Part shown: piece after piece, positions 35,805 to 46,650 of the stretch | Layout: the number at the start of each line of letters is the position of its first letter | Position numbering within the stretch: position 1 is the stretch's first letter | Source: Aquarana catesbeiana | Lineage: Eukaryota; Chordata; Amphibia; Anura; Ranidae | Reading direction: 5' to 3' | DNA: 64,000 bases | NCBI RefSeq assembly: GCF_042186555.1 | Contig: NC_133326.1 | Location: 587,592,119-587,656,118, forward strand | Position numbers and translations under genes: made by a program | The notes under the pieces: model-generated | The model's input: only the letters and a program-made list of their open reading frames with translations | Database searches by the model: none | What the model was told of the DNA's origin: nothing

Positions 35805-35990
35805 GGGGGGGGGGGGTTATTTACTAAAGGCAAGTGCAGTCGCTATAGATCTAAAGAGGACATGCAAGGAAAATAAAAAACAGCATTTTTGCTTTTGCTT
35901 ATTGGATGATAAAATCAGCAGAGCTTCCCCTCATTTCAGATCTAAAGCGACTGCACTCCCAAGTGCACTTGTAGTGCAAAGTGGATTTTA
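35805..35990. mobile_element. MITE 'TTTACTAAAGGCAAATCCAC' family, partial copy
   Basis: Shares GGTTATTTACTAAAGGCAAG, the stretch GATAAAATCAGCAGAGCTTC and GTGCAAAGTGGATT with full copies at 39983-40208 and 42270-42514. The right end is lost. Confidence 0.65.
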
Positions 35991-36755
35991 ATTCAAAGCA
36001 CATTGCAACACAGTTTAAAAACACACAACCATGCACATTAATGTGCATCAACATGCGTTTTGATGAGTTTCCACTGATTTTCATAGAAAACTGTCAGGGG
36101 AAAAACACATGGGTGCGAAATCCAGAAAACTTTTTTTTCCAGTAGGTGGTAAGCAATGGCAGCCTTTGCTGCTCTGAGTAAACATTTACTTTAAAGCTGA
36201 GTTTTAGCATATTTCATTTTCTGAGACACAGTACCATACACATTATTGATGTGTAATGGTGTGTAAAATCTTCCCTACAGTGTCTCCTTCATGGCCTCCT
36301 GATATTGCCCTGAGCAGCTCTCTTCTACTGCTGTGAAAGTTAACAGCCTCTGCTACTGAGAAAAGTTGCACCACACACACACCCCCTTCTGCCCCACCAA
36401 TTACAGAACTCCTACTAATATTGTCCCACAATGCATCGTGTTCTGAGGTTGCACAAAGATGATCCCTTTATTGATCTGCTCCTGCTCTAATCACACAATG
36501 CAATGCATTGTGTGAAAGTAGTCATACCAGTTCTGTGAATGTGGGAAAGGGGCAAGTGGTGCAACTTTTCCCTGTAGCGACCGCTGCTGTTAACCTTGAC
36601 AGTGCCAGGGCACAACTGCTTAGGGTATTATCTGGTGACTATGAAGGAAGTGATATAGGGATGATTATTACTACAATCTGCAGGTAATGAGATACACACC
36701 ATTGCACATACCTCATGTATATGGTGCCATAGCCCAAAAAATACCTATACTAAAC
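35991..36755. other. No feature recognised
   Basis: Unique-looking DNA with no supported feature. Confidence 0.45.
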
Positions 36756-37472
36756 TTAAAGTGGATGTAAACCCGATTCATGAAATTTGAGCTGGGCACA
36801 TAGATCTGCAGTGTTTTCTTATCTCTCTCCAAAGCACTATGTCCCGTAGCTGTCTCTTGCTCCGTAGCCCTGTTATCAGCCTGATAACTTCTCACACATT
36901 CTGGGACAGGAGATAGAACTGTGTGTCGAGGGGAGGTTGCTAGAAATAGATTAGCAGTCAGCTTGCCGTTATTCTATCGAAAAGTGTCCCTTGTCGGATA
37001 GTGCCTCTGACGGCCTGCACATGTACAGTAAGGCGCCGCACTCAAGCTGATTTCCCGAACAGCTGACGTGACAGCGCAATACGCAGATCATCGGAGGCAC
37101 TATCCAATGATCTGCTGAGCACCGATGCTGTATCGAATATTGCCCCCCGTCTGATATGCTGCTTTTCAGGCAATTCGGAAGTGCTGCCCATTCATTCCAA
37201 TGAGCAGGGCGTTATATACAGCGCTCCCAAACCACCCCAAAGATGCTGCTTGCAGGACTTTTTGTAACGTCCCACAAGCACACCGCCCCAGTGTGAAAAG
37301 TCACAATGGAATGAATGGGAGGCGCTTTGCAGAGGCTATTTCTAGCGCTAAAGCGCCTGAAAACCGCCCCAGTGTGAAAGGTGTCTTTTGTAGGGAGATT
37401 TGTTTTACCTCTGTGTATCATCTGAGGCTGTTCACTTCACTGGGTATATGTGAGGGTTTACATCAACTTTAA
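36756..37472. mobile_element. TTAA-flanked MITE (AAAGTGGATGTAAACCC ends), rearranged
   Basis: TTAAAGTGGATGTAAACCC at the left and TGAGGGTTTACATCAACTTTAA at the right are the termini of the family shown intact at 56515-57008. The middle (about 37195-37388) has been replaced or invaded by a piece of the GGCCCCTTTCAC family, visible as ACCGCCCCAGTGTGAAAGG. A complete member of that family follows immediately at 37473. Confidence 0.65.
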
Positions 37473-37858
37473 GGCCCCTTTCACACTGGGGCGGTTTGCA
37501 GGCGTTATTGCGCTAAAAATACCGCCTGCAAACCGCCCCTAAACAGCCTCCGCTGTTTGTTCAGTGTGAAAGCCTGAGGGCTTTCACACTGAAACGGTGC
37601 GCTGGCAGGACGGTAAAAAAAGTCCTGTCAGCCGCATCTTTGGAGTGGTGAAGGAAACCGCTCCTGCCCATTGAAATCAATGGGACAGCGCGGCTATACC
37701 GCGGCAATACCGCGGCTATAGCCGCGCTGTACGAGCGGTTTTAACCCTTTTTCAGCCGCCAGCGGGGGTTAAAACCTCACCGCTAGCGGCCGAATACCGC
37801 CGCAAAAACGGCGCTGTTTTACCGCCGACGCCCCCACCGCCCCAGTGTGAAAAGGGCC
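37473..37858. mobile_element. PIF/Harbinger-like MITE (GGCCCCTTTCAC ends), copy 2
   Basis: GGCCCCTTTCACACTGGGGC at the left and CCCCAGTGTGAAAAGGGCC at the right are inverted repeats; TAA flanks both ends (37470-37472 and 37859-37861). Internal structure matches 1933-2345, including GCCCATTGAAATCAATGGGA. It landed in the TTAA at the edge of the preceding MITE. Confidence 0.8.
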
Positions 37859-37997
37859 TAAGCTTCAAGATGATCAAATCATCACTAGTGAGGCTGATTT
37901 ACTGAGGAAATTGAGAATCTTCACTGAAAAGAATGTGTGACTACTCACTTCAATGATCCAATCATGTGAAAATCATCTGCACATGATTGGGTATTGA

Positions 37998-38560
37998 GGG
38001 CCGGTTCACACCACATGCAGTCCGTTTCTGCATCAAAAACGATTAGACAGTAGATTACATGGATTTCAGTGGCAAAGTTCACACCAATGCAGTGTGTTCT
38101 AAGACAGTCGACAAAAGTAGAACATGCTGCATTTTTTCTGCAAAGAAACTGCACTGGAATGTGACAAAACGCATAAAAAATGCACCGGGACACATCAAAA
38201 ACGCACCAGAATGCATTACAGTAAAAAAAACAAACAAAAAAAAAACAGGGAACTGGAAAAAAAACAAAAAACAAGAGGGGGTAAAACACACTGGAACACC
38301 TAGAAAACACATCAAAAAGGCATCAGAGCGCAATAACAAATGCACATGCAGAAACGCTCCCAGATGCCTTCCGAATGCGTTGCAGTAACTGCTTTTCAGG
38401 TGACTGGGTAAATGAAAATTCACACTTTTTTTTTTCTAGGACCCATTTGCCCCAGAACGAGGTGCAGCAAAGGTGCGTTCTATGCCTGTTGCATGCACTG
38501 CACAAAAACATGCTGCTCTTGCGAGACACGCGTGGGTGCAAATTAATTAATGGTACTCAA
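37998..38560. repeat. MITE-like repeat, ends unclear
   Basis: GGTTCACACCACATGCAGTC, internal TTCACACCAATGCAGTG and many AAAACGCA tracts recall the 35130-35563 element. It may be one or two decayed copies. Poly-A interruptions blur the right end. Confidence 0.4.
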
Positions 38561-38639
38561 AAATGATAAAACCACGTAGTACCGCAGTATGCATACAAAC
38601 GCGTGTAAATGCAACTTGGTAAAAAAAAAAAAAAAACAA

Positions 38640-38970
38640 TTATTATTATACAGGATTTATATAGTGCCAACAGTTTACGCAGCACTTTACAACTTGAGGG
38701 TAGATAGTACAAATACAATACACTTTAATACAGTAGGAATCATAGGGCCCTCTTCGTTTAAGCTTACAATCTAAGAGATTAAATGTATTTATTTATGTAT
38801 TTCAGATACTTAGCTCTGACAGTTTACACAGCACTTTACATATACAGTATATTGTACATTCACATCACTACTTGCCCTCAAGGAGCTTACAATCTAAGGT
38901 CCCTATCTCACATTCATACATACACATACTAGTAGGGCCAATTTAGACAGGAGCCAATTAACCTATAAAT
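38640..38970. repeat. Two tandem copies of a dispersed repeat (GCTTACAATCTAAG)
   Basis: 38640-38780 and 38785-38970 share the order 'CAGTTTACGCAGCACTTTAC' then 'AAGCTTACAATCTAAG'. The second copy goes on with GGGCCAATTTAGACAGGAGC, part of a repeat I have seen across amphibian genomes. Its class is not clear to me; no TIR or frame was found. Confidence 0.55.
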
Positions 38971-39094
38971 GAAAAAAATATTCCTGCAAACGCACCAAAA
39001 ACATGCAGGCAGAAACACATAGCGAACACAGAGTTTGCGGTGTAAATGAGCCTCATCTCATTGTGCGTACCTGTATAACTGTTGGTATAGCAAT

Positions 39095-39309
39095 TAAGGA
39101 TGAGCTCCGGCGTGTTCGCACAGCCCACGTGCAGAGCCCGCCAGGAAGTCAGCACTGCGCTGCGCTAATCACAGGCAGTGAGACATTGTCCCGATGCGCG
39201 GCTGCAGAGATCGGGAAATGTCTCACTGCCTGTGATTAGCGCAGCGCCGTGCTGACTTCCTGGCGGGCTCTGCACGTGGGCTGTGCGAACACGCCGGAGC
39301 TCATCCTTA
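39095..39309. repeat. Near-perfect 215-bp hairpin
   Basis: The arms, about 100 bp each (39095-39196 and 39209-39309), pair with one mismatch and one single-base indel around a loop of about 12 bases. Each arm starts TAAGGATGAGCTCCGGCGTG in the outward direction. It is GC-rich in an otherwise AT-rich neighbourhood. It is non-coding, either a MITE core or a fold-back repeat. If transcribed, it would give a long double-stranded RNA. Confidence 0.9.
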
Positions 39310-39349
39310 GCCACCACACTGAACCACCAGCTATGCCACCCTAGACCAC

Positions 39350-39630
39350 CAGGGAAATGCCAATCAGTGCCATGAAAAATGCCTGCCAGTGCCACCAGTG
39401 ATGCCTATCAGTGAAATCTATCAGTGCCAGCCATTAATGCCCATCAGTGCCCTCTATCAGTGCCACCCATAAGTACCCATCAGTGCAGCTTTTCAGTGCC
39501 CATGAGTGTCGCCTATCAGTGCCCACCAGTGCCACCTATGAGTGCCCATAAGTGCCGCCTATCAATGCCCATCAGTGCCACATATCAGTGCTGCCCATCA
39601 GTGCAGCTTATCAGTGCCCATCAGTGAAGG
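39350..39630. repeat. Minisatellite (CCCATCAGTGCCACCTATCAGTG)
   Basis: A degenerate array of about 12 units of roughly 23 bp, each with CAGTGCC or CAGTGC cores. It lies between the hairpin at 39095-39309 and the right end of a TTAA element at 39906, so it is probably internal to that element. Confidence 0.7.
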
Positions 39631-39906
39631 AGAAAACTTACTTATTTACAAAATTTTATAACAAAAACAAAGAAAAACTTTTTTTTTCAACATTTTCGTT
39701 TTTTTTTTTATTTGTTTAGCAAAAAATAAAAACCGCAGAGGTGATCAAATACAACCAAATGAAAGCTCTATTTGTGGGAACAAAATGATAAAAATTTAGT
39801 TTGGGTACAGTGTAGCATGACCGCGCAATTGTCATTTAAAAAGTGATAGCACTGAAAATTAGCCTGGGCAGGAAGGTGTGAAAGTGCCCGGTATTGAAGT
39901 GGTTAA
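39631..39906. mobile_element. Right end of a TTAA element (family of 18614-19567)
   Basis: The text from GGTGATCAAATACAACCAAA through GACCGCGCAATTGTCA to ATTGAAGTGGTTAA matches the right end of 18614-19567 in order. Its left end is not visible; the hairpin and minisatellite upstream may be the rest of the element. Confidence 0.65.
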
Positions 39907-39982
39907 ATATTATTTGTAACTCCTTGTATATGGAGGATTGTGTGCAGCATTTTCCTATTGTATCTAGTGTAGAAAAACATTG

Positions 39983-40208
39983 AGGTTTATGTACTAAAGG
40001 CAAATCCACTTTGCACTACACTTGGAGGTGCAGTCGCTGTAGATCTGAGGGGGACATGCAAGGAAAATAAAAAAACAACATTTTAGCTTGTACATGATTG
40101 AATGATAAAATCAGCAGAGCTTCCCCTCATTTCAGATCTTCCCCTCAGATTTAAACAGCGACTGCACTTCTAAGTGCAGAGTGGATTTGCCTTTAGTAAA
40201 TAAACCCC
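39983..40208. mobile_element. MITE 'TTTACTAAAGGCAAATCCAC' family, full copy
   Basis: TTATGTACTAAAGGCAAATC at the left mirrors the right end GATTTGCCTTTAGTAAATAA. The 226-bp interior has GTGCAGTCGCTGTAGATCTG and its near complement. No coding. Confidence 0.75.
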
Positions 40209-40211
40209 AAT

Positions 40212-40680
40212 GCATGAAAGCATCTCGGGGGGCCCAATGAATCCCCCACTTGTGGTCAGTAATCCAAGTCTGCAGATGCACAGGACAGACTGGACAAACC
40301 TTTACCAGGCAGAACCAGATAAAATTGAATAGAGACACCCAATCCAGGCAGTACTGTGAATTTTCTTCAATTTTCAGAGAAAAAGATTTGGGTTTATGTG
40401 GATGGTGAAGCACTATGTACTCAGCGGAGTTCCCCTTTAAGGTCATGACATAGTTAATCAGTTGTGACACCTGGCTGACATGTGACACACCCGGAAGGTG
40501 ATGACGGAGGGCAGATCAGGTATCTCCTTCCTACTAATGATGAGATATTTAGGGTGGAGGTCTGTGTTTTGTACTTTGTATCATTTTCAGTGATATGAGT
40601 GGAAAGGTTACAATGTATCATTTTATCTGCAGTCTCCATCCCCCTCTGACCACAGATTGGGTGGTCTTGGCTCCCCTCTA
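40212..40680. other. No feature recognised
   Basis: Unique-looking DNA upstream of the promoter candidate. Confidence 0.45.
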
Positions 40681-40689
40681 TTTTCCTGG

Positions 40690-41105
40690 GGCACGCAGCA
40701 TATCAGGGATGGTCTGTGTATCACTTAGCAACTTTCCCACGTCCCCTGAAGTGTGACAAAGGCTGTCCTCCCCCTTCCTCCTCCCATCTTCTCCTCTCCC
40801 ATGCACCACTATTTGAAAACTGCTTTCTCAGACAGATGCTGCTGGCAGCTCCCCCCTCCTCCTCCTCCTTTTCTTAGCATTGTCTGAAAGGGTGTACGCC
40901 TAACTGAGGCCCAGCCAGCCAATCGCAGCCAGGCTAAGACACCAGCGCCAGCTGTTATTGGTGGGTGGGAAGGGACACTGAGCCATCTATCACAGTGTGA
41001 ATGTAGACTGCTCCACCATACACAGACTTCCCTTTATTGATGGGGAGAGGGAGAGCTGGGACCCCGGGCACATACATACAGGTCACGCTTTACCAGAGGG
41101 ACAAG
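40690..41105 (+). promoter_or_regulatory. Candidate promoter and first exon with splice donor
   Basis: This is the only stretch here that looks like a host gene start. It lacks recognised repeats and is moderately GC-rich. It holds a CCAAT box at 40919-40923 (CCAATCGCAG), a reversed CCAAT (ATTGG) at 40957-40961 and polypyrimidine tracts (CTCCTCCTCCT near 40860). A consensus splice donor AAG|GTAAGC cuts after 41105. No TATA box and no long reading frame were seen in the presumed exon, so it would be 5' untranslated. No downstream exon was identified. Speculative. Confidence 0.3.
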
Positions 41106-41443
41106 GTAAGCCAATTCCCCCCCCCATGAGCCCAGCACCATTTTATTTATCATTTTCCATTGTTACTTCCTTTTTATTTTTATTTGTCTTCATTAAACCC
41201 TGACATGTCAATTCTGTTATCCAGCAAAACTGTACGTAGAGAACGCCAACGCAACAGCCGCCAGGCCCTGCGGACTTGTAAAAGTTGGATGCTTCGACCT
41301 CTTTCGCAATCTGCAAGCTGGCCTGGCGACAAGGGTTAAATTTCGCTCGTTGGCTCGCTGGTCGATCGTTCTTTGGCATACATGTCAAATGCCTTATGAG
41401 GAGTTACACGGGCGGTATAGCTACTTCAGCTGTACTAATGCTT
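41106..41443. other. No feature recognised
   Basis: If the donor at 41105 is real, this is the start of an intron. Nothing else is visible. Confidence 0.4.
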
Positions 41444-41474
41444 CAATGCATAAAGTTCTCAATATACCTTGTGT

Positions 41475-41645
41475 TAGGGTTGGCGCCTCATCCCTTTAAA
41501 ACCAAACTCTTATAAATTAAAAAAGGTTCTTTGGCTGATTTAAGGTTGTGATTAAACTCACTTGGTGCATTATTGGCATTTAATTAGCCTCAGAGCCTGT
41601 GTAATTCATATGTGATCAGGTTTAAAGGGATGAGGTGGTAACCCT
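41475..41645. mobile_element. Small MITE (TAGGGTTG...CTTTAAA), copy 1
   Basis: TAGGGTTGGCGCCTCATCCC at the left mirrors GGGATGAGGTGGTAACCCTA at the right. The 171-bp interior is AT-rich. Inserted in unit 1 of the 148-bp repeat. Confidence 0.78.
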
Positions 41646-41952
41646 ACCCTGTGTATGCAATACTGACATTTCGGTGTCCGCCATGGTATATGACAGTGAT
41701 ATTTCTCTGTAATGTTGAACATATGCCTGGCCTTGTATAGGAAGCTGTTCATGTATGCATCAGTGCATAAACTTCTCAGGGTCAGGTGTGGCTTGTGCGT
41801 GCATCACTGATATGTCAGTGTCCGCTGTGGTATATGGTGGTGATATTCCTCTGTAATAGTGAATATATGCCCAAGCTTATATAGGCAGGTGTTTATGTAC
41901 TAATGATTCAGTGCATACTCTTCTCAGCTTCAATGTGCCTTGCGCCTGCATC

Positions 41953-42124
41953 TAGGGTTGCCATCTTATCCCTTTAAACCCGAACACATATTAATTACAC
42001 AGGTTCTGTGGCTGATTAAGGTGGTAATTAAACACACTTAGTGCCTTATCTGCATTAAATTCGCCTCAGAACCTGTGTAATTTTAATATTTGTTTGGGTT
42101 TAAAGGGCTGATTTGCCAACCTTA
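41953..42124. mobile_element. Small MITE (TAGGGTTG...CTTTAAA), copy 2
   Basis: The same family as 41475-41645: TAGGGTTGCCATCTTATCCC start, TTTAAAGGGCTGATTTGCCA end, and the shared AAGGTGGTAATTAAACACAC interior. Inserted in unit 3 of the 148-bp repeat at the same block as copy 1, just before GCATCA. Confidence 0.78.
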
Positions 42125-42269
42125 CCTGCATCATTGACATGTCAGAATCTGCCATGGTATGTGATGGCGATATTCCTCTGTAATAATAAATATATGCCTG
42201 AGCTTGTATCGGCAGGTTTTCATGTACTATTGTACTAATGCAGCAATGCATAAACTTCTCAGAGACCAT

Positions 42270-42514
42270 GGGGTTTATTTACTAAAGGCAAATCCACTTT
42301 GCACTGAAAGTGCACTTGAAAGTGCAGTCGCTGTAGATCTGAGGGGAAGCTCTGAAATGAGGGGAAGCTCTGCTGATTTTATCATCCAATCGTGCGCATG
42401 CAAAAAATGCTGTTTTTTTTATTTTCCTTGTATGTCCCCCTCAGATCTACAGTGACTGCACCTCCAAGTGCACTTATAGTGCTAAGTGGATTTGCCTTTA
42501 GTAATGAAAACCCC
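42270..42514. mobile_element. MITE 'TTTACTAAAGGCAAATCCAC' family, second full copy
   Basis: GGGGTTTATTTACTAAAGGC at the left mirrors GCCTTTAGTAATGAAAACCCC at the right. The interior matches 39983-40208 in opposite orientation. Inserted in unit 4 of the 148-bp repeat. Confidence 0.8.
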
Positions 42515-43037
42515 TGTGCCTTGTGCATGGTAATGTCTGCCCTGTATAAGATGGCAATACTCCTTCTGTAATAGTGAGACGTAATCCTGAGCTGGTATAG
42601 ACGGGTGATCCTGGGGTTTATTCTACATCTATACATAGAGGGGGCCCAGCCAGTCTGCTATGATTTCACTCCAAATTTCTGATTTTTAGTTGTAGAGGAG
42701 TCATAGTAACAATTAAACAATGATGTGACCCAGCTGGACAGACATCATAAGTGGTACTTTAATTGCGACCATCTTTATGGTAAAGCTGACTTGGAACATA
42801 TGATTTAGTTTGCTAGGAGTGGGGTGTGTTTTATTTATGTAGGGTTATCCCTTGAAGGTCAGGAGTTAGGGATTTCCCTTAAAGGTTATAGGTCAGGAGG
42901 TGTGGCTTCCCTCCATCCAAGTGTGTTTGCCAAGTTACCCTAGTGTAGAAATACGGCTCCCATGCTTTATAAAACCTGGAGCTTAAATTAAAACTGAAGG
43001 CATTTTTTTCTTTTTTTATTCATTTTGTATAGAGTAA

Positions 43038-43221
43038 TGCTGGCCATACATTATGCAATTTTCTTGTTCAACTTTCCTTGAGATTTACCCAAACCATATA
43101 ATATGAGGTCAAACCTAAGCCCTTTCCCTTTGTATGCAATCAGGCAGGCCCTTGCACTACATAGTTGAAGGTAAATCTTAAAGGAAATTGAATAAAAAAA
43201 TTGTATAGTGTATGGCCAGCC
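43038..43221. mobile_element. MITE (GGCCATACA TIR, TAA duplication)
   Basis: A 184-bp element: TGCTGGCCATACATTATGCA at the left pairs with the complement of TGTATAGTGTATGGCCAGCC. TAA flanks both sides (43035-43037 and 43222-43224). A relative in the other internal orientation lies at 44215-44415. The 3-bp duplication fits PIF/Harbinger. Confidence 0.8.
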
Positions 43222-43633
43222 TAAGGAAGGGTTATAAAGGTCCCATTGGGGAGATTTCCCTTCACTTTCTGTCCCATAGCTACAACTGGAAGCTAGAGTG
43301 AACCCCTAATAGTTTACCTCCCAATGTTCCCAAATGGAAAGAGAAATCCTTATGTACAAAATGTGTAGGGAGAGGACACACCCCCTGCTATCCACAGAGT
43401 TACATGGACCATGTTGTAGGTTTAATTAATTTAACAATTAATAGGCAAAAATTGCTTATCTGGGGGACTGAACAAAAAAAAAAATGAATAGATGTCCCCA
43501 TCCACACAAACAAGGTGGATGAAGGACCCACCCCACAAGGACATTGTATTCTGACAGTGGGACTTTCTGGTGTCAGACTACGCCGATCAGCAGCTGCAGC
43601 CACTGATTGACAAGAGGTGTCCAATATTTCCAT

Positions 43634-44129
43634 TTAAAGCGGGGGTCCACCCACACCGCCAAAAAAAAAAAAAAAAAAAATATTAAAAGCCAGCAGCTAC
43701 AAATACTGCAGCTGCTGACTTTTAATACATGCCCACTCACCTGTCCCAGGGTCCAGCGATGTCGGCAGGCGACGCCGAGAACCCGCTCGGTTCTCTGCAG
43801 CTGCCGCCGCCATCCTAGGTGAGGGAATCAGGAAGTGAAGCGTTGCGGCTTCACTTCCTGTTTCCCTACTGCGCATGCACGAGTCGCGCTGCGCATCGTA
43901 AGTGGTCCCCGCTCTCTCCTGGGAGCTGTGTGTTTCCCAGCAGACAGCGCGGTGGGGACGGGAAGAGGCGTAGACTCCCATGGGAGTCTATGCCGGAAGT
44001 GGGTGCAAATACCTATCTTAGACAGGTATCTGCACCCCCCTCCCCCCTGAAAGGTGCCAAATGTGACACCGGAGGGGGGGAGGGTTCCGAAAAGTGGAAG
44101 TTCCATTTTTGTGTGGAACTCCGCTTTAA
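43634..44129. mobile_element. TTAA-flanked MITE (TTTAAAGCGG ends)
   Basis: TTTAAAGCGGGGGTCCACCC at the left and GTGTGGAACTCCGCTTTAAA at the right are imperfect inverted repeats with TTAA at both boundaries (43634-43637 and 44126-44129). Inside are a stem-loop of AAAAGCCAGCAGCTAC type (43684-43724), an A run, and GC-rich self-complementary tracts (CTTCACTTCCTG with CAGGAAGTGAAG). Several open frames cross it on both strands, but none resembles a protein. Its relative is 395-625. Confidence 0.8.
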
Positions 44130-44214
44130 ACAGAAGTCTAACAAACCCGTCAAACAGGGATGGACACACACGGTCCCTGCTGCACCAGCTGAGTTTTGAT
44201 CCATCTATGCCTAA

Positions 44215-44415
44215 AGCGGGATACACATTATACAATTTTTGTTGTTCAATTTCCTTTAGATATACCTTTTAACTATGTAGTTCAAGGGCCTGCCTGATTG
44301 CATACAATTTGAAAGTGTTTAGGTTTAACCTCGTATTTATCTGGTTTTGGTAAATCTAAAAAAAAAAAAGTTGTACAAGGAAGTTCTACTAAAATTGCAT
44401 CGTTTGTAGCCTGCT
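44215..44415. mobile_element. MITE (relative of 43038-43221, TAA duplication)
   Basis: AGCGGGATACACATTATACA start and ATCGTTTGTAGCCTGCT end, flanked by TAA (44212-44214 and 44416-44418). It shares the internal stretch GGGCCTGCCTGATTGCATAC (complement in 43038-43221). 201 bp, non-coding. Confidence 0.75.
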
Positions 44416-44429
44416 TAACAGTAATTAAC

Positions 44430-44720
44430 GTGGTTGTAAAGGCATACTTTTTTTTTTTTCTTTAAAATAATAAACATATTATACTTACCTGCTCCTGATA
44501 TTGCAGAGAGTGGCCCCTTACCTCCTTTCTAGTGTCCCCTGCCAGCGCTGTCTGCTCCTCTTCTCCAAGTGCCCCCTCGGCAAGGTTTGCTATGGGGGCA
44601 CTCATATGGGTGTGCTCTCGAGCCAGGCCGGGTGCATCCATAGACACCCCCCCCCCCCCCACTTCCCCCCCCAGGATATTGATTCACAGCAGCTAGAGCC
44701 AGCTGGGACAATTTGGAGGT
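44430..44720. repeat. Dispersed repeat fragment (TATTATACTTACCTGCTC)
   Basis: ACATATTATACTTACCTGCTC followed by GAGTGGCCCCTTACCTCC and a C-run (44647-44660) resembles half of a long TIR repeat, and recalls the inner arms at 6617-6630. The right half is missing. Confidence 0.45.
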
Positions 44721-45177
44721 ATGCTGGTAGTCACCAGAACTGAGAGTCCTCATTGGAAGATTACCCCTCTATTTCTATTCTGGTTACCATTCAAAATTAG
44801 ATTTCTCTTTTACTTTCACTTTCAATGAGAACGGTAAACATAACAGATAGCGAGAACAAATCAAATTTAAACTTGTGTCCGGGTTTTAGGCGGACTGAAA
44901 CCCAGACACATTATTCAGACCAGGCTGTGGCTCCCCAAGTAACCCAGATAGTCACACACAAATCTGTTGCCACCAGGCAGCTGCGGACAGCTGTCTGGGG
45001 GGCAGGTCTGGCATCACTGGGGGGGCAGGGTGATGATTTAAGCAAGAGCAATTGGCCACACCCACTGTTCGCTGCAGCACGCTATGCGCACAGCATTACT
45101 ACTCTCCTTGGGTCACCCATAGGTGTCCCAGGCCGCTAAAGTGTTGGGGTTCGGCTTGAAGAAAAGGTGGCAACCCT

Positions 45178-45562
45178 TAGGCTCCTTTCAAATGGAGCAA
45201 ATCCATCCAAGCAGGATCTGCCTGATCAGCAGGGGATCTCTCTGCTGAGCAGGCGGATGACAGGTCCGTGTCCGTTCCACTATATAAAGCAGACACGGAC
45301 ATAGCCCACTCACATCTATAGGGCTGTCGGATGGAAACAGACTGCATGTCCGTTTCCATCCGATTGTCATCCGATCTGCTGGACGGATGGGGAACGTATT
45401 GCCATTCGTCTATTTTTTAGGGGATTTTATCAGATCGGATGCCCAGCGGGTGTCAGTGGACACATATCCGCCGCCCCATAGATTTCAATGAGTGGTCCGA
45501 TCGGGCCCGCCTGAAAAATGGACATGTGGACCCAATCGGTCCACTGGTGTGAAAGGTGCCTA
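45178..45562. mobile_element. MITE (TTAGGCTCCTTTCA ends)
   Basis: TTAGGCTCCTTTCAAATGGA at the left pairs with the complement of GTGTGAAAGGTGCCTAA at the right. The interior has GACACGGACATAGCCC-type tracts in both orientations. 385 bp, non-coding. Confidence 0.72.
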
Positions 45563-46166
45563 ACGGAGACACCAACAGCAATAAAAACCTGACCGGTGTT
45601 CTAAACCCACCCCACTCTATCCAAAACTAAAAAAAAAAGTTTTGCCTAAAGGAAAAACGTATCTGTTGTTCACAGCAATCAATCCCGTGGTAGTTTTCAT
45701 GTTCCCACCAGCACAAGAAGGATGGCACATGTGATTCGATCTGATGTTGTAAATACCCTGAAAATTCTTTGCTGCATTTGGTAACCAGGGACTTTATGCA
45801 TGTTTTGTTTCCAAGGGAAGTCTTTCTGCTTCCAACTTTGCAAAAAGAAAAAAAATTTTTTTACTAGGGGTAAAAGCAATTTTTAATTTATAAATTTGAA
45901 TTATACGCTAAAGCACCTGCAAATTCTGTTGCACTTTACATAGTCTTAGTGTATACACCATGTCTTAATGAAGCTGCTAACAATCCAACTGTCAGAGTTG
46001 CTTCTGGGAGGAAGTGGCCAAACAGTTTGTGATGCTGTGCTAGCGGCAAACAGGTTGACAGATGAAAAATAGTTGTGGAATGACCTTATCAGTGTACTGC
46101 AGCTCATTAATTGACCAATCAGCCAGCTGGGGGGTGTGTTCAGATATTGCTATAACTGCAGTGTAA
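45563..46166. other. No feature recognised
   Basis: Unique-looking DNA with no supported feature. Confidence 0.45.
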
Positions 46167-46453
46167 AGCTGCCCATACATGGATTGAAAAATTTGGCCGG
46201 TTCAGCATGGACTGGCCAACCTTCGATCCATGTGTGGCCACTGCAGTTGAACATAAATCAGTCTACTGATTAGACTTCTGTTCAACCGCCCTGTCAGATG
46301 AAAGCTGCTCAATCAACGCTCCCCGCTGTCTGAATACAATCGTGCAACAGGGAGGATTCCCTCCACCTCGAATGTGTGTATGGGAAAGACTTGGTTCAGT
46401 TGTTTTTGTTCAACCCGCTGTTGAATGAAAAAATTGACCCATGGATGGCCAGC
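46167..46453. mobile_element. MITE (GCTGCCCATACATGG ends)
   Basis: AGCTGCCCATACATGGATTG at the left, preceded by TAA, pairs with the complement of CCATGGATGGCCAGC at the right. Internal ATTCAACAGCGGGTTGAAC-like tracts occur in both orientations. The right flank no longer shows TAA. Confidence 0.65.
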
Positions 46454-46650
46454 AGAAGTCTAACAGCTGGTAGGGATTCTTGGATCACAAGACTGGCTGC
46501 AGAGAGCTTCAATTCCTTAGACAAGTAAAACAAAGCCCAATTTATATACAGTCCTGCTCAAAGTTTGCATACCCTGGCAGAAATTGTGCAAATTTTGGCT
46601 TTAATATTGAAAATATGACTGATCATGCCAAAAAACGGTCCTTTATTTAA

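Larger units (their letters stand above)
41444..42612. repeat. ~148-bp tandem repeat, four units, three with MITE insertions
   Basis: Units begin at about 41444, 41761, 41909 and 42244 with C(A)(A/G)TGCATAA(A/C)(G/C)TTCTCA. Each continues with a CTTGTGC(G/A)TGCAT block, a 'GTCCGC(C/T)(A/G)TGGTATATG' block and ATTCCTCTGTAATA(G/A)TGA. The clean unit 41761-41908 is 148 bp. Units 1 and 3 hold a ~172-bp MITE and unit 4 holds a 245-bp MITE; removing them restores a similar period. Confidence 0.78.

Noticed and set aside
41221..41515. Frame 41285-41515 (MDASTSFAICKLAW) as a coding exon after the promoter candidate
   Set aside because: No acceptor site of quality precedes it, it runs into a MITE at 41475, and it shows no domain.
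43819..44235. Overlapping frames of up to 135 residues on both strands
   Set aside because: They lie inside the MITE 43634-44129 and extend past its end; GC-rich self-complementary DNA gives open frames in both directions, and no motif was found.
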